A DNA stretch of 64,000 nucleotides from DATEPR01 sp963780635 (GCA_963780635.1 CAWACW010000024.1:186001-250000), one strand, 5' to 3'; shown: positions 23,926 to 32,273, counted from the stretch's first letter. The notes: generated by a model not told the origin, from the sequence alone. Translations and numbers: made by a program.

Positions 23926-25335
23926 TCACCCCCGCCGGCGCGAGGCCCTGCGCGCGGTCACCAGTCCGGTGCCGCCCGCCGCGATCACCAGCAGCCCGCC
24001 GAATCCGACCAGCGCGGCCGGCGCCGGCTGGGACAGCACGGTCGTCATCGCGGTCATCGTCGGTGGCCCGCCCGCATTGATCGCGACCGGCACTCTGTTG
24101 GGCACGTTGGTCAGCGCGAGTTTCAGCGTGCCGCCTGCCACCAGCGCACCGCAGACCGTCGGTGGTGAGGCCGGATCGAAGGCCTGGTCGTAGCCCGGCG
24201 GTGGCGTCGTCTCGATCAGACACACCTGCTGCGGAGTGCTCAGACCGTCCGCGGTCGCCGTGCCGTCGGCCCCGGTGGTCAGCACCAGGGGCGTGCCGTC
24301 CGAGCCGGTGAGCGGCTTGCCGTCCGCGCGCAGCGCTGCCGACTTGTGGTCGGCGCCGGTCAACTCCAGTTGCGCTCCGGCAATCGGCTTCCTGGTCGTG
24401 GCGTCGGTCTTGGTGATCGTCACGTTGCCCGGCGGCGTCTGAGCCGTCGTCGTGGTGGTCGTGGTGAGCGTCTTGGTGCCGCCCGTCGTCACGACCTTCT
24501 GCATGTTCGGGTCGGCGGGTACCTTCACCTTGGGCGTCGCAGCCGGACTGTCCACTGTGGCCACCAGCTTCGGGTGGTCACCCGTCGGTGTCACGTCCAC
24601 GCTCAGCGGACTGCCGTCCTCCGGCGTGCTGACCTGCTCGGTCCTGCCGCCGCCGGGCAGCGTCGCGTCGGTCGCCGTGATCGTCACCGGCACGCCCGCC
24701 AGGCCCTTGCCCGCCGCGTTCAGCACGTTGACCGTCCAGCCGTCCGGCGTGCCGATCACCTGCCTGGTCGTCGGTGCCGTCATCGACGACGTCCACGGGC
24801 CGTGGTTGGCCGCCGCGTCCGCCTGCAGCGAGGCCACGGCTTCCTGCGCACTCGCGGGCAGCGCCTTCAAGTGTGCGGGCGCGTCGTAGGCGATGTGCGC
24901 GAAGTCGTTGGTGGGGGCCAGTTGTGCGGGGTTCTCCGGTGCCGCGGTCCACATGTGCAGCAGGTGTGCCATGGCCGCCGCGTCGTCGGCGGACTTCGTG
25001 TCGCCGAAGCGCAGCAACAGGTACGAGATCTCGGCCGCGATCGTCGGGTCCAGCGGCTTGCCGAACTTCGTCAGCAGTGTGTCGCCGTCGGCGTACTTCT
25101 CCGCCGAGTCCGGTGCCTTGAGCGCGAAGTCGACGCACCAGACCTGCTGCCCGTTGACGATGAACGAGCCGAGCCAGTCCTGGCTGTCCGGATTGTGCAG
25201 GTATGGCTGGGCGGGCACGTTGAAGCCGATGCCCTCCTGCGTGGCCGCCGCCGCGACACCAGGACCGGCCATGCCGATCGCACCAGCCAGTAGCAGGGTG
25301 CCGGCGACTCCGACTGCGACTCTTCGCAGGACCAT
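23926..25335 (-). CDS. SpaA/thioester-domain type surface protein
   Basis: The 469-residue protein has a signal peptide (about 1-31), an N-terminal domain with WCVDFAL (about 66-72) resembling Cys-Gln thioester adhesins, a middle domain, a Thr run (TLTTTTTTTAQTP) and a SpaA-like prealbumin fold (VTITKTDATTRKPIAGAQLEL ... IETTPPPGY, the E-box). It ends in a membrane helix and ARRASRRRG. The expected thioester Gln is not obvious: the matching helix reads AHLLHMW. No LPxTG is seen; the region before the helix reads TTVLSQPAPAAL. With the adjacent sortase it forms a surface-display pair. Confidence 0.78.
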   Translation of the reverse strand: MVLRRVAVGVAGTLLLAGAIGMAGPGVAAAATQEGIGFNVPAQPYLHNPDSQDWLGSFIVNGQQVWCVDFALKAPDSAEKYADGDTLLTKFGKPLDPTIAAEISYLLLRFGDTKSADDAAAMAHLLHMWTAAPENPAQLAPTNDFAHIAYDAPAHLKALPASAQEAVASLQADAAANHGPWTSSMTAPTTRQVIGTPDGWTVNVLNAAGKGLAGVPVTITATDATLPGGGRTEQVSTPEDGSPLSVDVTPTGDHPKLVATVDSPAATPKVKVPADPNMQKVVTTGGTKTLTTTTTTTAQTPPGNVTITKTDATTRKPIAGAQLELTGADHKSAALRADGKPLTGSDGTPLVLTTGADGTATADGLSTPQQVCLIETTPPPGYDQAFDPASPPTVCGALVAGGTLKLALTNVPNRVPVAINAGGPPTMTAMTTVLSQPAPAALVGFGGLLVIAAGGTGLVTARRASRRRG

Positions 25336-25705
25336 GAAAGTCCGCTCCTCACAGGGTCTGCTGTGCTGCTGCGACGGCAGGCGGCCGCCCGGACGAACCC
25401 ATCGGTGAGCCTTGTGTCACTGGACGAACCTGACAAGCCGCCGACGGATGGACCCGGAACGGACGCTGTGCAGCGGAATGCTCGCTTCAGGTAATCGTGC
25501 TTGCGCCAACGGCATGACCCGGATCCGCACCGCGACCTGGGAACGTTCACGGAAAGTAACGGGCCGTCCGTCTGGGTGAACGCTTGCCGGGCGGCTACGC
25601 TGACGACTCGGAGTCCCGCGGTGTGCCGTGGAACCCTTCGGCGCGCCAGAGCGTTATGTCATGTAGTCAGGCTTCGTCGGGTGGAGCCGATGCCAGGAGG
25701 ATCAG
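25336..25705. other. Divergent intergenic region without recognised gene
   Basis: These 370 bases separate the surface-protein gene (minus) from the Bax inhibitor-like gene (plus). They hold the promoters of both. Only the AGGAGG at 25695-25700, eight bases before the GTG at 25706, is clear. I see no conserved ORF, RNA or repeat. Confidence 0.5.
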
Positions 25706-26476
25706 GTGCGAGCGACCAGCAACCCAGCCTTCCGTAACCTGCCGCGCAACGGCTACGGGGACTACGCGGGCTTCAATCAGGCTCGGGCCGCAGGGCAGCC
25801 GGCCGCGCCCTTCTCGGGTGCGGGCGACCGTCCCATGACCATCGACGACGTGGTGATCAAGACCGGCATCACGCTCGCCGTCGCAGTGCTGACCGGCATA
25901 CTGACGGTCGTCTTCCACGCGCAGATACTCGCGCTGCCCGCGCTGATCGTCGGCCTCGTGATCTCGTTGGTCATCATCTTCAAGCGCAAGCCGAGTGCGC
26001 CACTGGTGCTGACCTACGCGGCGGCCGAGGGCATCCTGCTGGGCGCGATCACCGGGCTGTTCGAGAGCATCTACCCGGGTATCGCGTTCCAGGCGATCAT
26101 CGGCACGGTCGGTGTGTTCGCCGCGATGCTGATCGTCTACAAGACCGGTGCGGTGCGCGTCACCCCGAGGACGACCCGGTTCATCATCGGCGCGACCGTG
26201 GGTGCCGTGTTCGTCATGCTGGCGGACCTGGTGGTGCACCTGTTCGGCGGTGACATCGGCATCCGCGACGGCGGCCCGCTGGCCATCGTCTTCAGCCTGC
26301 TGGTGATCGGCATCGCCGCGTTCAACCTGCTGCTGGACTTCGACCAGGCCGACCGGATGATCCGCGGCGGCTACCCGGCCAAGTGGGCGTGGTACGCGGC
26401 CTTCGGTCTGATGACCACCCTGGTCTGGCTGTACCTGGAAATCCTGCGGCTGCTGTCCTACCTGCAGCGCAGCTGA
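25706..26476 (+). CDS. Bax inhibitor-1/YccA family membrane protein
   Basis: The 256-residue protein has a soluble N-terminus (NPAFRNLPRNGYGDYAGFNQ) and about seven membrane helices from residue 50. Family marks are TYAAAEGILLGAITG, FNLLLDFDQAD (the acidic pair of the pH-sensing channel-like BI-1 fold) and YPAKWAWYAAFGLMTTLVW. In actinobacteria the function is unknown; bacterial homologues (YetJ, YccA) conduct calcium or modulate membrane proteases. The GTG start follows an AGGAGG. Two hairpins follow the stop. Confidence 0.93.
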   Translation: MRATSNPAFRNLPRNGYGDYAGFNQARAAGQPAAPFSGAGDRPMTIDDVVIKTGITLAVAVLTGILTVVFHAQILALPALIVGLVISLVIIFKRKPSAPLVLTYAAAEGILLGAITGLFESIYPGIAFQAIIGTVGVFAAMLIVYKTGAVRVTPRTTRFIIGATVGAVFVMLADLVVHLFGGDIGIRDGGPLAIVFSLLVIGIAAFNLLLDFDQADRMIRGGYPAKWAWYAAFGLMTTLVWLYLEILRLLSYLQRS

Positions 26477-26486
26477 CGCAACAGTT

Positions 26487-26509
26487 GCCGGCCCGCGATC
26501 AGGGCCGGC
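26487..26509 (+). terminator. Terminator hairpin after the BI-1 gene
   Basis: GCCGGCCC (26487-26494) pairs with GGGCCGGC (26502-26509) across a seven-base loop, ten bases after the stop codon. Confidence 0.7.
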
Positions 26510-26519
26510 GTCGCACGAA

Positions 26520-26551
26520 CAGCGCCGTCCGCCGCGAGGTGGACGGCGCTG
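26520..26551. terminator. Second hairpin between convergent genes
   Basis: CAGCGCCGTCC (26520-26530) pairs perfectly with GGACGGCGCTG (26541-26551). It probably ends transcripts from both the BI-1 gene and the SDR gene. Confidence 0.65.
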
Positions 26552-26630
26552 TCGTCGCTGCCGAGGTCTCCGTCCAGCGGCAAGGCGGCCCTGATCCGGA
26601 GATCGCCTCGGTGACAGGCGCGCCGCTCGG

Positions 26631-27524
26631 TCATCCGACCGGCAGCGGGTAGCGGACCCCGGTGAGCCCTTCGGACAGTTCCCACAGCCGACGCTGAGCC
26701 GTCTCGTCATGCGACAGCGAGGTCGACTCGACCCGCACCGGCGCACCGGTCGCCTCGAACCAACCGTTCGGTCCGAAGTAGTCCGAACCGTGCGCGTCCG
26801 GATCGGTGGCGGCCCGCAAGGTCGGCAGGGCACCGGCGGCCGAGTCCTGCGCGAACCAGAAGTTCAACGCACGCAACCGTTTGCTGACCATGACTCGTGC
26901 CATCGCGCTCGACGTCCGCCACAGCGAGCTGCCGACGATGCCCGGATGCGCTGCCAGCGCGTGGATTCCGCTACCGGCCAGCCGCCGGTCCAGTTCGTAG
27001 GTGAACAGCAGGTTCGCCAGTTTCGACTGCTCGTAGGCATCCCCGGACCGGTAGGAATCCGCGTCGGGCTCGGTGAAATCGGCTGTGCCGCGCCGGTGGG
27101 CGACGCTGCTCACCGTCACGATCCGCCCGCCTTCGACCATGGTGTCCAGCAGTAGCCCGGTGAGTGCGAAGTGGCCGACGTGGTTGGTCGCGAATGTCAG
27201 CTCGATGCCGTCCTCGGTGCGCTGGAAGGGAACATCCATCACACCGGCGTTGTTGACCAGCAGGTCGAGCCGGGGCACGGCGGTCCGAATCTCCTCGGCC
27301 GCAGCGCGCACCGACGCCAGCGACGCCAGGTCCAGCCGCACCGCGGTGACATCCCCGGCGATCCGGGGTACCCGCCGGGGGTCGCGGCACGCCAGCACCA
27401 CCCGCGCACCCCGCTCGGCCAGCACGCGGGCCGTCTCCAACCCGATGCCGGCGGCCCCACCGGTCACCACCACGGTCCTACCGGACTGGTCGGGCACGTC
27501 CTGGGCCGTCCAACGCATGGCCAT
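26631..27524 (-). CDS. Short-chain dehydrogenase/reductase, retinol-dehydrogenase-like
   Basis: The 297-residue product starts MAMRWTAQDVPDQSGRTVVV, then has the cofactor loop TGGAAGIG (about 21-28), NNAGVM (about 89-94), the catalytic Ser in VSSVAHRR and YEQSKLAN (about 160-167, Tyr and Lys). It belongs to the large group of SDR oxidoreductases annotated as protochlorophyllide-reductase-like; the real substrate is unknown. The start at 27524 is chosen because the family begins here. The upstream reading frame stays open into the Mce-associated gene only because of a frameshift in that gene. Confidence 0.88.
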   Translation of the reverse strand: MAMRWTAQDVPDQSGRTVVVTGGAAGIGLETARVLAERGARVVLACRDPRRVPRIAGDVTAVRLDLASLASVRAAAEEIRTAVPRLDLLVNNAGVMDVPFQRTEDGIELTFATNHVGHFALTGLLLDTMVEGGRIVTVSSVAHRRGTADFTEPDADSYRSGDAYEQSKLANLLFTYELDRRLAGSGIHALAAHPGIVGSSLWRTSSAMARVMVSKRLRALNFWFAQDSAAGALPTLRAATDPDAHGSDYFGPNGWFEATGAPVRVESTSLSHDETAQRRLWELSEGLTGVRYPLPVG

Positions 27525-27568
27525 CCCCCGCCGATCGGCTGAGCCTCGTTCGGATAATGACAGATCGA

Positions 27569-28121
27569 CTACAGCAGCACGAGATCGCTGATCAGCCAGC
27601 GGTTGCCCGGACCGGGCCAGGGTGATGCGCAGGGCACTGCGCTGGATCTTCGGTGTCGGCGTTGTCGTGTTCGTGATCGACTGGTTGACCAGCACCAACA
27701 CGGTCGCGCTCCGGCTCGGCGTCTCGGTCTCGATGCCCGCCGCGACGACCGTGCCGTTGGACGTCGAGTGCTGGGCCCGCAACTGGCCTGCCGAGCCCTC
27801 GCTCGCCGAGCGGTACCGGGTGCCGTACGCGGGCGTCGAGTCGGCCGCGACCGAAGCGAACGCGGCCGCCAGGTTGCGATAGTCGTAGGTGGTCAGGTCC
27901 GCCGCGTCGCGGGACGCCTCGGACAGCGCCTGCGCCCGCTCGTTGTCCTGGGTGGTCGCCTGTCCGCTGAGCGTCACAGCGCGCACACCCAGGTACACCG
28001 CGGCCGCCGCCAGCAGCAGGACCAGCAGGAACACGCTGAACCGCCCCGGCCCGAGCAGCCTGCGCCACCAGCCCGGCTCGGGCTGTTCGTCGATCAAGGG
28101 CTCTTCGGTCGACTCGCTCAC
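27569..28121 (-). CDS. Mce-associated membrane protein with 3' frameshift
   Basis: A GTG at 28121, preceded by GAGGAGG, opens a protein with a charged N-terminus, one membrane helix (about 29-50) and the extracellular domain of Mce-associated proteins (AAAFASVAADSTPAYGTRYR, LVNQSITNTTTPTPKIQRSALRITL, quoted as two pieces of the family core). After ITLARSG the frame changes: a one-base shift at the CCC run 27606-27608 restores the standard ending NRWLISDLVLL and a stop at 27569-27571. As printed, the frame instead runs on for 14 codons or so into the SDR. This is a single-base indel, real or a sequencing error. Mce-associated proteins normally accompany Mce lipid importers; none is in view. 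Confidence 0.78.
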
Positions 28122-28461
28122 GCGACCTCCTCGCTGGCGCTCGTCGGACGCATTCGCGGACGCGCTGTGCCGATTTGTTCGCTCGCGGGCTCGCTCACCC
28201 GACCTCCTCGCCGGCGCTGGTCGGACGCATTCGCGGACGCGCTGTGCCGATTTGTTCGCTGGCGGGCTCGCTCACGCGGCCTCCTCGCTGGCGCTGGTCG
28301 GACGCGTTCGCGAACGCGCTGTGCTGATTTTGTTCGCTGGCGGGCTCGCTCACGCGGGCTCCTCGCTGGCGCTGGTCGGACGCATTCGCGGACGCGCTGT
28401 GCCGGTTTGTTCGCTCCCGAACTCGCGCTGTGCCGGTTTGTTCGCTTTTGAACTCGCTCAC
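28118..28461 (-). repeat. 77-bp tandem repeat of coupled mini-ORFs upstream of the Mce-associated gene
   Basis: Four copies of a unit of about 77 bp run into the start of the Mce-associated gene. Each copy contains GAGGAG(G), a GTG AGC GAG start and a TGA formed by the next start (GTGA overlap). The copy nearest the gene, 28118-28198, encodes 26 residues beginning VSEPASEQIGTARPRMRPTS and ending in EEVA-stop; its stop overlaps the gene's GTG. A longer frame, 28195-28461 (88 codons), starts VSEFKSEQTGTARVRERTNR and crosses the other copies because of a one-base insertion. The peptides are basic and look non-globular. This may be a duplicated leader with translational coupling or pure slippage. 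Confidence 0.7.
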
Positions 28462-28524
28462 GCGGACATCTTGCAGCACCATCTTGCCCGACAGCCGTCG
28501 GAGAACACCGGCGCCGAACGATGG

Positions 28525-29073
28525 GTGGATGTGGAACCAAGGCCGGGCGTCCGTCGGGACCCGGGGCTGACGCTGCTGCAGGTGTACGACGCGGCGTTGC
28601 CCCAGGTCTACGGCTACCTGCTGTCCCGGTGTGGGCAGCGACCGCTGGCCGAGGACCTGACCGAGGAGACGTTCCTGGCAGCGCTGACCGCGTGTCACAA
28701 GCAGGCTCCGCCGGAGCTGTCGGTGGCGTGGTTGATCGGCGTGGCGCGGCACAAGCTGGTCGACCACTGGCGCAAGGTCGCCCGCGAGGAGCGGGGGCTG
28801 CGCGTGGTGGCCGGTGAGCGGACCGAGCCGGACGACCCCTGGGACGAACGGCTGGACGCGATGGCGGCCAGGGATGTGCTGGCGACGCTCGGCCCGCACC
28901 ATCAGGCCGTGCTGACCCTGCGCTACCTGGACGGGCTGCCGGTGGCCGACGTCGCGCACTACCTCGATCGCACGCTGCACGCGACGGAGGCGTTGCTGGT
29001 GCGAGCCAGGTCCGCGTTCCGCAAGTCCTATCTGGAGCGTCACGACGAGTCGGGATCGGAGGGCCGGTCATGA
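28525..29073 (+). CDS. ECF-type RNA polymerase sigma factor
   Basis: The product of about 182 residues has region 2 (LPQVYGYLLSRCGQRPLAED with LTEETFLAAL following, about 25-55) and region 4 (LGPHHQAVLTLRYLDGLPVA, then an HTH ending LVRARSAFRKSY, about 120-172). The start is uncertain: GTG at 28525 or 28531, neither with a good ribosome site. It is divergent from the mini-ORF repeat and overlaps the VOC gene by ATGA. No anti-sigma gene is seen; the first 35 residues of the VOC protein may take that place. Confidence 0.85.
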   Translation: MDVEPRPGVRRDPGLTLLQVYDAALPQVYGYLLSRCGQRPLAEDLTEETFLAALTACHKQAPPELSVAWLIGVARHKLVDHWRKVAREERGLRVVAGERTEPDDPWDERLDAMAARDVLATLGPHHQAVLTLRYLDGLPVADVAHYLDRTLHATEALLVRARSAFRKSYLERHDESGSEGRS

Positions 29074-29936
29074 CCGAACACCGTGATCCGCTGGACGTTC
29101 TCCGGGCCGACATCGTGCCGACCGAGCCGGACGCGGCCTTCGCGGCGCGCCTGCGCGCTCGGCTCGAGTCGGAGGTGCTCAACCCGAAGGGAGTCACCAT
29201 GAGCAGCAACATCGAGACCACACCCGTGACCGTCGAGGAGCATGCCACGAGCGAGGGCGATCTGGCCTACTCGTCGCTGTGGGTGCCGGACGTGGCCCGC
29301 GCCGAGGCGTTCTACACGGCCGTACTGGGCTGGCAGGTGGAGACCATCGCGCCGAACCGCAGGCGGATCGTCGGGGTCGGCCTGCCGATGGGCATGGCCG
29401 GCGACGTGGCCGACGGCACCTTGTTCCTGTGTCACGCGGTGGACGACGTGCTCGCGACCGTCGAGCGGGTGCGGGCGGCGGGTGGTACGGCCACCGAGCC
29501 ACAGGAGGAGCCGTACGGGCTGGTCACCGACTGCACCGACAACCAGGGCATGCGGTTCGCCGCGGTGCGGTCGCCGCGCGGGCAGCGGCAGCCACTCGGG
29601 CCGCCCGGTGTGGGGGACCTGTACTACCTGACCGTCGGCGTGCCGAGTTCGGCGCTGTTCCGCGAGTTCTACGCCGCCGTGTTCGGCTGGACGTTCACCG
29701 GCGGTCGCGTCAACGACGGCTGGAACGTCACCGGGATCACGCCGATGATGGGCATCCGCGGCAACGCCGAACGCCCGTCCGTGGTGCCGATGTACGGCGT
29801 GGCGGACATCGCCGCGGCGGTGGCCGCCGTCCGCGCGGCGGGCGGGACGGCGACCGAGCCGGAGCGGATGCCCTACGGCACCACGTCCGACTGCGTCGAC
29901 GACCAGGGCCTGTCGTTCTACCTCGCCCAGGCGTAA
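29070..29936 (+). CDS. Two-domain VOC family protein with sigma-linked N-terminal extension
   Basis: The 288-residue product starts with about 40 residues (DPLDVLRADIVPTEPDAAFA, RLRARLE) resembling the short N-terminal segment of proteins encoded after ECF sigma genes, then has two glyoxalase/VOC domains (about 65-170 and 180-287), each with the WVPD...FYTAVLGW or FREFYAAVFGWTF pattern and the AAGGTATEP hairpin. VOC domains bind metal or small molecules and include resistance proteins and dioxygenases. An ATG at 29199 could start a protein without the extension. The ATGA overlap with the sigma gene supports the long form. The extension might sense or tether the sigma factor; this is inference. 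Confidence 0.82.
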   Translation: MTEHRDPLDVLRADIVPTEPDAAFAARLRARLESEVLNPKGVTMSSNIETTPVTVEEHATSEGDLAYSSLWVPDVARAEAFYTAVLGWQVETIAPNRRRIVGVGLPMGMAGDVADGTLFLCHAVDDVLATVERVRAAGGTATEPQEEPYGLVTDCTDNQGMRFAAVRSPRGQRQPLGPPGVGDLYYLTVGVPSSALFREFYAAVFGWTFTGGRVNDGWNVTGITPMMGIRGNAERPSVVPMYGVADIAAAVAAVRAAGGTATEPERMPYGTTSDCVDDQGLSFYLAQA

Positions 29937-29939
29937 CCA

Positions 29940-29975
29940 CGACACGGGCCGGGCGAAGCCGCCCGGCCCGTGTCG
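29940..29975. terminator. Strong bidirectional terminator
   Basis: A perfect 15-bp GC-rich stem (29940-29954 with 29961-29975, six-base loop) lies between the convergent VOC and thiolase genes, three bases after the VOC stop. Confidence 0.85.
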
Positions 29976-30007
29976 ATGCGCGATGTGACCGGTGGTCACG
30001 CCACTGA

Positions 30008-31225
30008 CTAGCTCAGGCGCTCCAGCACCATGGCCATGCCCTGGCCGCCGCCGACGCACATCGTCTCCAGGCCGAACTGCTTGTCGTGGAACTGCAGCGA
30101 GTTGATCAGCGTGGTGGCGATGCGGGCACCCGTCATGCCGAACGGGTGGCCGACGGCGATCGCGCCACCGTTCACGTTCAGCTTGTCGATGTCGATGCCG
30201 AGGTCCTGGTAGGACGGGATCACCTGGGCGGCGAACGCCTCGTTGATCTCCACCAGGTCGATGTCGTCGATGGTCATGCCCGCCTTGGCCAGCGCCTTCT
30301 TCGACGCCTCGACCGGGCCGAGGCCCATGATCTCCGGCGACAGGCCGGACACGCCCGTGGACACGATCCGGGCCAGCGGCGTGATGCCCAGTTCCTTGGC
30401 CTTCGTGTCGGACATGATGACCAGCGCGGCGGCACCGTCGTTGAGCGGGCAGCAGTTGCCCGCCGTGACGCGGCCGTCCGGCCGGAACACCGGCTTGAGG
30501 GTCGCGGTCTTCTCGTAGGTCACGCCGGCACGCGGGCCGTCGTCCGTCGAGACCACGGTGCCGTCGGGCAGGATGACGGGCGTGATCTCGCGGGCCCAGA
30601 AGCCGGCCGCGATCGCCTTCTCCGCGAGGTTCTGCGACCGCACGCCGAACTCGTCCATCTCCTGGCGGGAGATGTCCTTGACCCGGGCCAGGTTCTCCGC
30701 GGTCTGGCCCATCGCGATGTAGACGTCCGGGATGTCGTTGTCCCCGCGCGGGTCGTACCACGAGTCGGCGCCCTTGGCCGTCTCCACGGTCCGTGCCTCG
30801 GCGTCGCCGAACACCGAGTTGTGCGTGTTGGGCCACGAGTCGGAGCTACCGTTGGCGAACCGGGACACCGTCTCGACGCCCGCGCTGATGAACACGTCAC
30901 CCTCGCCCGCCTTGATGGCGTGCATCGCCATCCGGCTGGTCTGCAGGCTCGACGAGCAGTAGCGGGTGATCGTGCAGCCCGGAATGTGGTCGTAGCCCAG
31001 CATCACCGAGACCACGCGGCCCATGTTGAAGCCCTGCTCACCGCCCGGCAGGCCGCAGCCCAGCATCAGGTCGTCGATGTCGGCCGGGTCCAGTTCGGGC
31101 ACCTTGTCCAGCGCCGCCCGCACGATCTGGACCGTCAGGTCGTCCGGCCGGATGCTCACCATCGAACCCTTGCCGGCCCGACCGATCGGCGACCGGGCGG
31201 CGGCGACGATCACTGCCTCTGGCAT
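30008..31225 (-). CDS. Acetyl-CoA C-acyltransferase (thiolase)
   Basis: The 405-residue thiolase condenses or cleaves beta-ketoacyl-CoA. The acyl-accepting Cys lies in RYCSSSLQTSR (about 88), the catalytic His/Asn site in INEAFAAQ (about 350), GHPFGMTGAR follows, and the second Cys region reads CVGGGQGMAMVLE at the end. The ATG at 31225 has a GAGGGAG site; a longer in-frame start is less likely. It corresponds by position and type to M. tuberculosis fadA3 (Rv1074c), next to an SGNH hydrolase. A 17-bp palindrome 76 bp upstream suggests control by a TetR-type regulator of fatty-acid use. Confidence 0.93.
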   Translation of the reverse strand: MPEAVIVAAARSPIGRAGKGSMVSIRPDDLTVQIVRAALDKVPELDPADIDDLMLGCGLPGGEQGFNMGRVVSVMLGYDHIPGCTITRYCSSSLQTSRMAMHAIKAGEGDVFISAGVETVSRFANGSSDSWPNTHNSVFGDAEARTVETAKGADSWYDPRGDNDIPDVYIAMGQTAENLARVKDISRQEMDEFGVRSQNLAEKAIAAGFWAREITPVILPDGTVVSTDDGPRAGVTYEKTATLKPVFRPDGRVTAGNCCPLNDGAAALVIMSDTKAKELGITPLARIVSTGVSGLSPEIMGLGPVEASKKALAKAGMTIDDIDLVEINEAFAAQVIPSYQDLGIDIDKLNVNGGAIAVGHPFGMTGARIATTLINSLQFHDKQFGLETMCVGGGQGMAMVLERLS

Positions 31226-31300
31226 AACGGCACTCCCTCGTGTCGGTACGGATCTCACCCGACCATAGTGTCGCCGTGCGCCGCCCGGTATGTGATGTCA

Positions 31301-31317
31301 ACCGAATCTGATTCGGT
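31301..31317 (-). promoter_or_regulatory. 17-bp operator-like palindrome upstream of the thiolase gene
   Basis: ACCGAATCTGATTCGGT is a perfect 8-1-8 palindrome. On the minus strand it overlaps a TTGACA (reverse of 31296-31301), a plausible -35 of the thiolase promoter. The size and A/T-containing arms suit a TetR-family dimer such as those repressing beta-oxidation genes. The cognate regulator is not in the window. Confidence 0.6.
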
Positions 31318-31322
31318 ACATG

Positions 31323-32273
31323 TCACCCGGTCGCGAGTGAGTGCCCCGCTACCGGCAGCGTCGCGGGAAGCACGCCCGCACTTTCGGGTGTGGCCTGTTC
31401 CTCGGCCGCGATGGCCGCCTGCGTCAACCGGTCGGCCTGCTCCTGCTGCGACCGGGCAGCCCGCTCCGCGCTCCAGACGCCCGCCGCCGTGCACACCGGG
31501 GCCAGCAGCACCGCGGCCGCCGCCTCGTAGCCTGCCGCGTTCGGGTGGAACCTGTCCGGGCTGAACAGGTCGTTCGGGCGGGCGAAGAACTCCGGCGACA
31601 GCAGCGCTGCCAGCGACACCGGCACGCAGCCCGCCCGCTCCACCACCATGCGCTGCTCCCTGGCCAGCAGCAGGCTCCATCCGCTGGCGACGGCCCGCAG
31701 CGGCTGCGGGATCGGCCGGATCGCGCCCAGGTCCGGGCACGTGCCGACGACGACGTGCACGCCGGCGGCCCGCAGCCTGCCGAGTTGCCTGCCCAGCAGC
31801 CGCGCCGAGTTGCGCACGGACAGCCGCTCCGTCACGTCGTTGCCGCCGATGATGACCAGCGCGACCGTGGGTGGGTCGGCCAGTGCACGGTCCACCTGGT
31901 CGGGCAGGTCGCGTGTCGTCGAGCCGCTGATCGCGTACGTGGTGAGCAGAACGGGCCGGTTCGCCTCGGCGGCCAGACCGCAAGCCAGAAGAGTGCCGGG
32001 CAGCTGACTGGGCAGATCAACACCGAGTCCGGCGGCCGACGAGTCGCCGATGACGCCGAAGCGCAGCGGGTCCGGACCGGTGCCGAACGGATGCGGGCCG
32101 GTGTGGTCCGGCAGGTAGACGCCGTCGGCGTTGAGCGGGGGATACTCCGGCGTGCCGATCACGGTTCTGGCACGTTTCGCCTGCTCGGAGAACAGCCCGT
32201 AGGCCGCCCCGGACAGCCCGCCTATCGCCCCGGCCACCACGGCCGCGGTGCGAAACCCGCGATACCCGATCAC
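31323..32273 (-). CDS. SGNH/GDSL-type hydrolase
   Basis: The product of about 316 residues has an N-terminal hydrophobic segment (VVAGAIGGLSGAAYGLF) and the four SGNH blocks: GDSSAAG with the catalytic Ser (about 78), the conserved Gly in ISGSTTRDL, GGND (about 143) and DRFHPN (about 237) with the catalytic Asp and His. These enzymes hydrolyse esters of lipids or acyl groups on glycans. GTG at 32273 is preferred because GGGGAGG lies eight bases ahead; GTG at 32306 would add 11 residues. Equivalent in place to Rv1075c of M. tuberculosis. Confidence 0.88.
   Translation of the reverse strand: MIGYRGFRTAAVVAGAIGGLSGAAYGLFSEQAKRARTVIGTPEYPPLNADGVYLPDHTGPHPFGTGPDPLRFGVIGDSSAAGLGVDLPSQLPGTLLACGLAAEANRPVLLTTYAISGSTTRDLPDQVDRALADPPTVALVIIGGNDVTERLSVRNSARLLGRQLGRLRAAGVHVVVGTCPDLGAIRPIPQPLRAVASGWSLLLAREQRMVVERAGCVPVSLAALLSPEFFARPNDLFSPDRFHPNAAGYEAAAAVLLAPVCTAAGVWSAERAARSQQEQADRLTQAAIAAEEQATPESAGVLPATLPVAGHSLATG

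Noticed and set aside
26631..28121. A genuine 496-residue Mce-associated/SDR fusion enzyme
   Set aside because: A one-base shift restores the normal end of the first protein, and the SDR has its own family-typical start; the fusion is more simply an indel.
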